From an uncultured Bacillota bacterium (GTDB lineage Bacteria > Bacillota_I > Bacilli_A > Izemoplasmatales > UBA1188): 9,902 nucleotides of DNA. The notes under the pieces were generated by a model. The model was not told the DNA's origin. It searched no databases and worked only from the letters and a program-made list of their open reading frames with translations. Below are positions 8,256-9,902 of the stretch, in pieces. The stretch is from assembly GCA_937907585.1 (NCBI GenBank), contig CALCVH010000058.1, positions 1 through 9,902 on the forward strand. Reading direction: 5' to 3'. The first letter of the stretch is position 1. The number at the start of each line of letters is the position of its first letter. The translations under genes and the position numbers were made by a program.

Positions 8256-9125
8256 TTAGCCTTTGATTCCGCCACCAGATGAGAATGATAATATCTTCTT
8301 CTGGAAAGCAAAAAATAATATTAGAACTGGTATTTCTACCATGATGATTCCTGCGAATAATATTGGGTAATCAGTGCCTCCACTCTGTGTTGCGATAAAC
8401 TGTAACTCCTTTATACCAACAGATAGTGTGCGGTGTGATGGTAAGAATAGATAAGGCATCTGATAATCATTCCAACAGCCAATAAATGATAATAACCATA
8501 AAGTTGTGACTGTTGGGAGAATTAGTGGAGTTATTATCTGGACAAATATTCTAAATCTAGATGCTCCATCAATCTCTGCTGCTTCTGAATATTCTCTTGA
8601 TATATTTTCATATTGAGCACTTACTAGTAAGAAACTAAATCCCATTCCAGTACCGCATAATATTACATATCCTATTAATGTATCCATTAGTTTTAAACCC
8701 ATCATTAATTCATATGTTGCGGCGAGTGTTCCAACGCTAGGTATAAACATGCTTGCGATAGCGATAAAGTATACTATCCTTCGTCCTTTAAACCTAAATT
8801 TAGCGAACGCATATGATATACAACAACACGCTGATACTTGAACTGTAGGTGTTATCAAACTTAAAATAATCGTATTTGATATCATTGGAAGGAAATCAAA
8901 CTCTTTAACCATCCTAGAATAGTTCGCAAAATAAAGTGTTGTAGGGAAGAACTTTTCTCTTTCAAAGACAAACTCTACAGGATTTTGGAATGATTTAACT
9001 AAAATCCATACAAGTGGGAATAACAAAGAAAATGCATATATAGAAAAAATAACACTGCATACGATAAGCGCTAATTTATATTCTTTTTGGATTTTTTCCT
9101 TGTTCTTTCTTTTTTTGAAATTCAT
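8256..9125 (-). CDS. Sugar ABC transporter permease, MalG type (CUT1); first gene of the operon
   Basis: This 289-residue inner-membrane protein is the second pore subunit. After a basic N-terminus (KKRKNKEKIQK) it has about six hydrophobic segments: near 18-43, 82-105, 117-136, 150-170, 198-217 and 255-275. The ATPase-docking EAA loop is at about 174-204 (ISREYSEAAEIDGAS, then ITPLILP). The C-terminus GGGIKG is the usual MalG-family ending. Three consecutive cysteines (100-102) lie in a membrane segment, where small or hydrophobic residues are commoner. The start is fixed by TAGGAGGA (9140-9133) seven bases upstream, the strongest ribosome binding site in the window, and by the long non-coding region before it. 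In most CUT1 operons this gene comes last of the three; here it is first, ahead of the binding protein and the MalF-type permease. Confidence 0.93.
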   Translation of the reverse strand: MNFKKRKNKEKIQKEYKLALIVCSVIFSIYAFSLLFPLVWILVKSFQNPVEFVFEREKFFPTTLYFANYSRMVKEFDFLPMISNTIILSLITPTVQVSACCCISYAFAKFRFKGRRIVYFIAIASMFIPSVGTLAATYELMMGLKLMDTLIGYVILCGTGMGFSFLLVSAQYENISREYSEAAEIDGASRFRIFVQIITPLILPTVTTLWLLSFIGCWNDYQMPYLFLPSHRTLSVGIKELQFIATQSGGTDYPILFAGIIMVEIPVLILFFAFQKKILSFSSGGGIKG

Positions 9126-9183
9126 AGAAGCGTCCTCCTATATATAAAAAATTCAAATTGTTCAACAAAATAGATATATTTTT

Positions 9184-9213
9184 ATTATCTGTTAGTGCTT
9201 TTTTGAATGTCGT
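9184..9213 (-). promoter_or_regulatory. Candidate activator-dependent promoter (proximal)
   Basis: On the minus strand ACGACA (9213-9208) and GATAAT (9189-9184) are 18 bases apart. The -10 box is good and the -35 poor, as expected of a promoter that needs an activator. The two GTTAGTG words lie across this promoter. Transcription would start near 9177, with a leader of about 50 bases. It competes with the distal candidate as the real start. Confidence 0.3.
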
Positions 9214-9222
9214 TAGTTAGTG
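9191..9222. repeat. Direct repeat GTTAGTG, possible AraC-family operator
   Basis: The plus-strand word GTTAGTG occurs at 9191-9197 and again at 9216-9222, a 25-bp period, with a near copy (GTTAGTT) at 9212-9218. AraC-family proteins commonly bind direct repeats spaced about two helical turns apart next to the -35 box. The AraC-type gene encoded immediately upstream is the obvious candidate to bind here. Confidence 0.35.
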
Positions 9223-9233
9223 TATAAAAAACC

Positions 9234-9252
9234 TATTTTTATTCTAAAAATA
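9234..9252. repeat. A+T-rich perfect palindrome
   Basis: TATTTTTA at 9234-9241 is exactly inverted as TAAAAATA at 9245-9252, around a 3-base centre (ttc). It could be an operator half-site pair or a weak hairpin in the leader. Chance is possible because the sequence is nearly all A and T. Confidence 0.3.
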
Positions 9253-9265
9253 TGTAATTTGATGT

Positions 9266-9294
9266 TTAATAAAATTAAAAAACTCTTATTTCAA
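9266..9294 (-). promoter_or_regulatory. Candidate sigma-A promoter for the operon (distal)
   Basis: On the minus strand TTGAAA (9294-9289) and TATTAA (9271-9266) are separated by exactly 17 bases, close to the consensus -35 and -10 boxes. Transcription would start near 9259, leaving a leader of about 135 bases. In sequence this A+T-rich such matches arise by chance, so the call is tentative. Confidence 0.4.
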
Positions 9295-9436
9295 CTTAAT
9301 TTTATACTAATCTTTATTGATTTATAAGTCATTATTATATCAAAAAATATACTCTTTTTTGTCATATTTTATAGTTTTAAAGCATGTATAATCGACTTTT
9401 GAATACATTTTTTTATTTTTATCTATATTTTTATGT

Positions 9437-9475
9437 AAAAAGCTCGCCTCCGTTATTAGTTTGGGGGTGAGCTTT
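9437..9475 (-). terminator. Rho-independent terminator of the AraC-family gene
   Basis: Positions 9439-9451 (aaagctcgcctcc) and 9463-9475 (gggggtgagcttt) pair as a 13-bp stem with two G-T wobbles around an 11-base loop. Read on the minus strand the stem ends in a TTTTT run, and it begins only four bases past the TAA of the regulator gene. This separates the regulator transcript from the transport operon. The plus-strand reading lacks a good T run. Confidence 0.85.
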
Positions 9476-9479
9476 ATAT

Positions 9480-9902
9480 TTATCTATTATTCTTTTTAAA
9501 TTCAAATGGAGTCATACCAGTACTCTTTTTAAATGTGCTGTGGAATAAATGGTAATAATTAAATCCACATTTTAACGCAATCTCATTAATAGAGTAATCT
9601 GTAGAGAGCAGTAGCCTCTTCGCTACTTGAATTCTAAAATATTGTTTAGCTTCAGAAAATGTCATTCCTGTATTTTCTTTAAAATATTTAGACGCATGAG
9701 ATAAACTATATCCAAAATCATTTGCGAAATCTTGTAAAGATACTTCGGTTAGATATCTATCATCATCTATCAAATATTTAATGATGTTTTTTCTTATAGT
9801 TAAATTGTTTTCATGTTTAACTTTCTTTTGGACAAATAGATAGAGTAATGAATTTATTCCATTTCTAACTATTTCTTCACTATATCTTTCTTGTCTATAC
9901 TG
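9480..9902 (-). CDS. AraC-family transcriptional regulator, C-terminal part (5' end outside window)
   Basis: The frame is open from the right edge to TAA at 9482-9480, giving 140 residues. The visible part holds the complete DNA-binding domain of the AraC/XylS family. The first helix-turn-helix is at about 53-80 (VSLQDFANDFGYSLSHASKYF). The linker helix carries AKRLLLSTDYS (94-104). The second helix-turn-helix is at about 105-137 (INEIALKCGF, then FHSTFKKSTGMTPFEF). About 45 residues of a preceding helical linker are visible; the sensing domain lies off-window, so I cannot tell a cupin sensor from a response-regulator type. A TTG codon at 9773 could open a shorter frame but would cut only the linker and has no reason to be a start. 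Its position and orientation directly before a sugar transport operon suggest that it senses the substrate and activates that operon. Confidence 0.93.
   Translation of the reverse strand, partial: QYRQERYSEEIVRNGINSLLYLFVQKKVKHENNLTIRKNIIKYLIDDDRYLTEVSLQDFANDFGYSLSHASKYFKENTGMTFSEAKQYFRIQVAKRLLLSTDYSINEIALKCGFNYYHLFHSTFKKSTGMTPFEFKKNNR

Larger units (their letters stand above)
9126..9479. other. Non-coding regulatory region ahead of the transport operon
   Basis: About 350 bp of very A+T-rich sequence without a convincing reading frame on either strand. It holds the terminator of the upstream regulator gene, two candidate minus-strand promoters, the repeated word GTTAGTG, and a small perfect palindrome, all listed separately. 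I recognise no riboswitch, tRNA or T-box here. The leader between the candidate transcription starts and the first ATG would be about 50 or 135 bases, depending on which promoter is used. Confidence 0.7.

Noticed and set aside
7988..8266. Plus-strand open frame of 92 codons
   Set aside because: It is antisense to the lipoprotein signal region of the binding protein, with no independent coding evidence.
9361..9395. Plus-strand TGTATAAT as a promoter
   Set aside because: The only TTGTCA-like -35 lies 22 bases away, and there is no plus-strand gene downstream to serve.
9126..9438. Riboswitch or T-box in the leader
   Set aside because: I could find no conserved core motif or strong stem set; the region is mostly A and T runs.
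9480..9773. TTG at 9773 as the start of a short AraC-type protein
   Set aside because: The same frame stays open to the window edge with sequence typical of the linker of an AraC-family protein, so the gene is simply cut by the edge.
1..9902. Mycoplasma-type code with UGA read as Trp
   Set aside because: All Trp codons seen are TGG and no gene needs TGA read-through.
1..9902. CRISPR array, insertion sequence, tRNA or rRNA
   Set aside because: No regularly spaced repeats, transposase motifs, terminal inverted repeats or structured RNA genes were seen.

Overview
This A+T-rich window is coded almost entirely on the minus strand. It uses the standard bacterial code: every Trp is TGG, no in-frame TGA occurs, and all six visible stops are TAA. 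Lipoprotein signals, strong AGGAGG-type ribosome binding sites, a sugar-type ABC importer without its own ATPase gene, and an InlB-type repeat point to a low-GC Gram-positive lineage (Bacilli/Clostridia or a wall-less relative such as an Acholeplasma-like Tenericutes member). The absence of any LPXTG motif and the presence of a membrane-spanning C-terminal tail on one surface protein fit a thin-walled or wall-less cell. The taxonomic placement is inference.

Layout, in the direction of transcription (right to left). The 3' part of an AraC-family regulator (9902-9480) ends in a Rho-independent terminator (about 9475-9437). A non-coding region of about 350 bp (9479-9126) follows, with candidate promoters, a repeated GTTAGTG word and a small A+T palindrome. 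Then comes a tight six-gene operon: MalG-type permease (9125-8256), lipoprotein solute-binding protein (8241-6616), MalF-type permease (6603-5605), a 910-residue surface protein apparently built of four concanavalin-A-like domains with an unusual Cys-plus-membrane tail (5590-2858), a lipoprotein glycoside hydrolase of clan GH-A type (2858-1533), and a secreted calcineurin-like phosphoesterase carrying an InlB B-repeat (1540 to beyond the left edge). Intergenic gaps in the operon are 12-14 bp, and the last two junctions overlap by 1 and 8 bp, so the genes are almost certainly co-transcribed and the last three probably translationally coupled.

Working model (inference): the locus is a Gram-positive-style polysaccharide utilization unit. 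The 910-residue protein would hold a glycan on the cell surface, the lipoprotein hydrolase would cut it, the phosphoesterase would remove phosphate or cleave a phosphodiester, and the binding protein plus two permeases would import the oligosaccharide, powered by a shared ATPase encoded elsewhere. The AraC regulator would switch the operon on. The substrate cannot be read from the sequence. The single-domain families are ordinary; the association of a multi-domain lectin-like surface protein, an unassigned GH-A enzyme and an InlB-repeat phosphoesterase in one transport operon is the part that may be undescribed.
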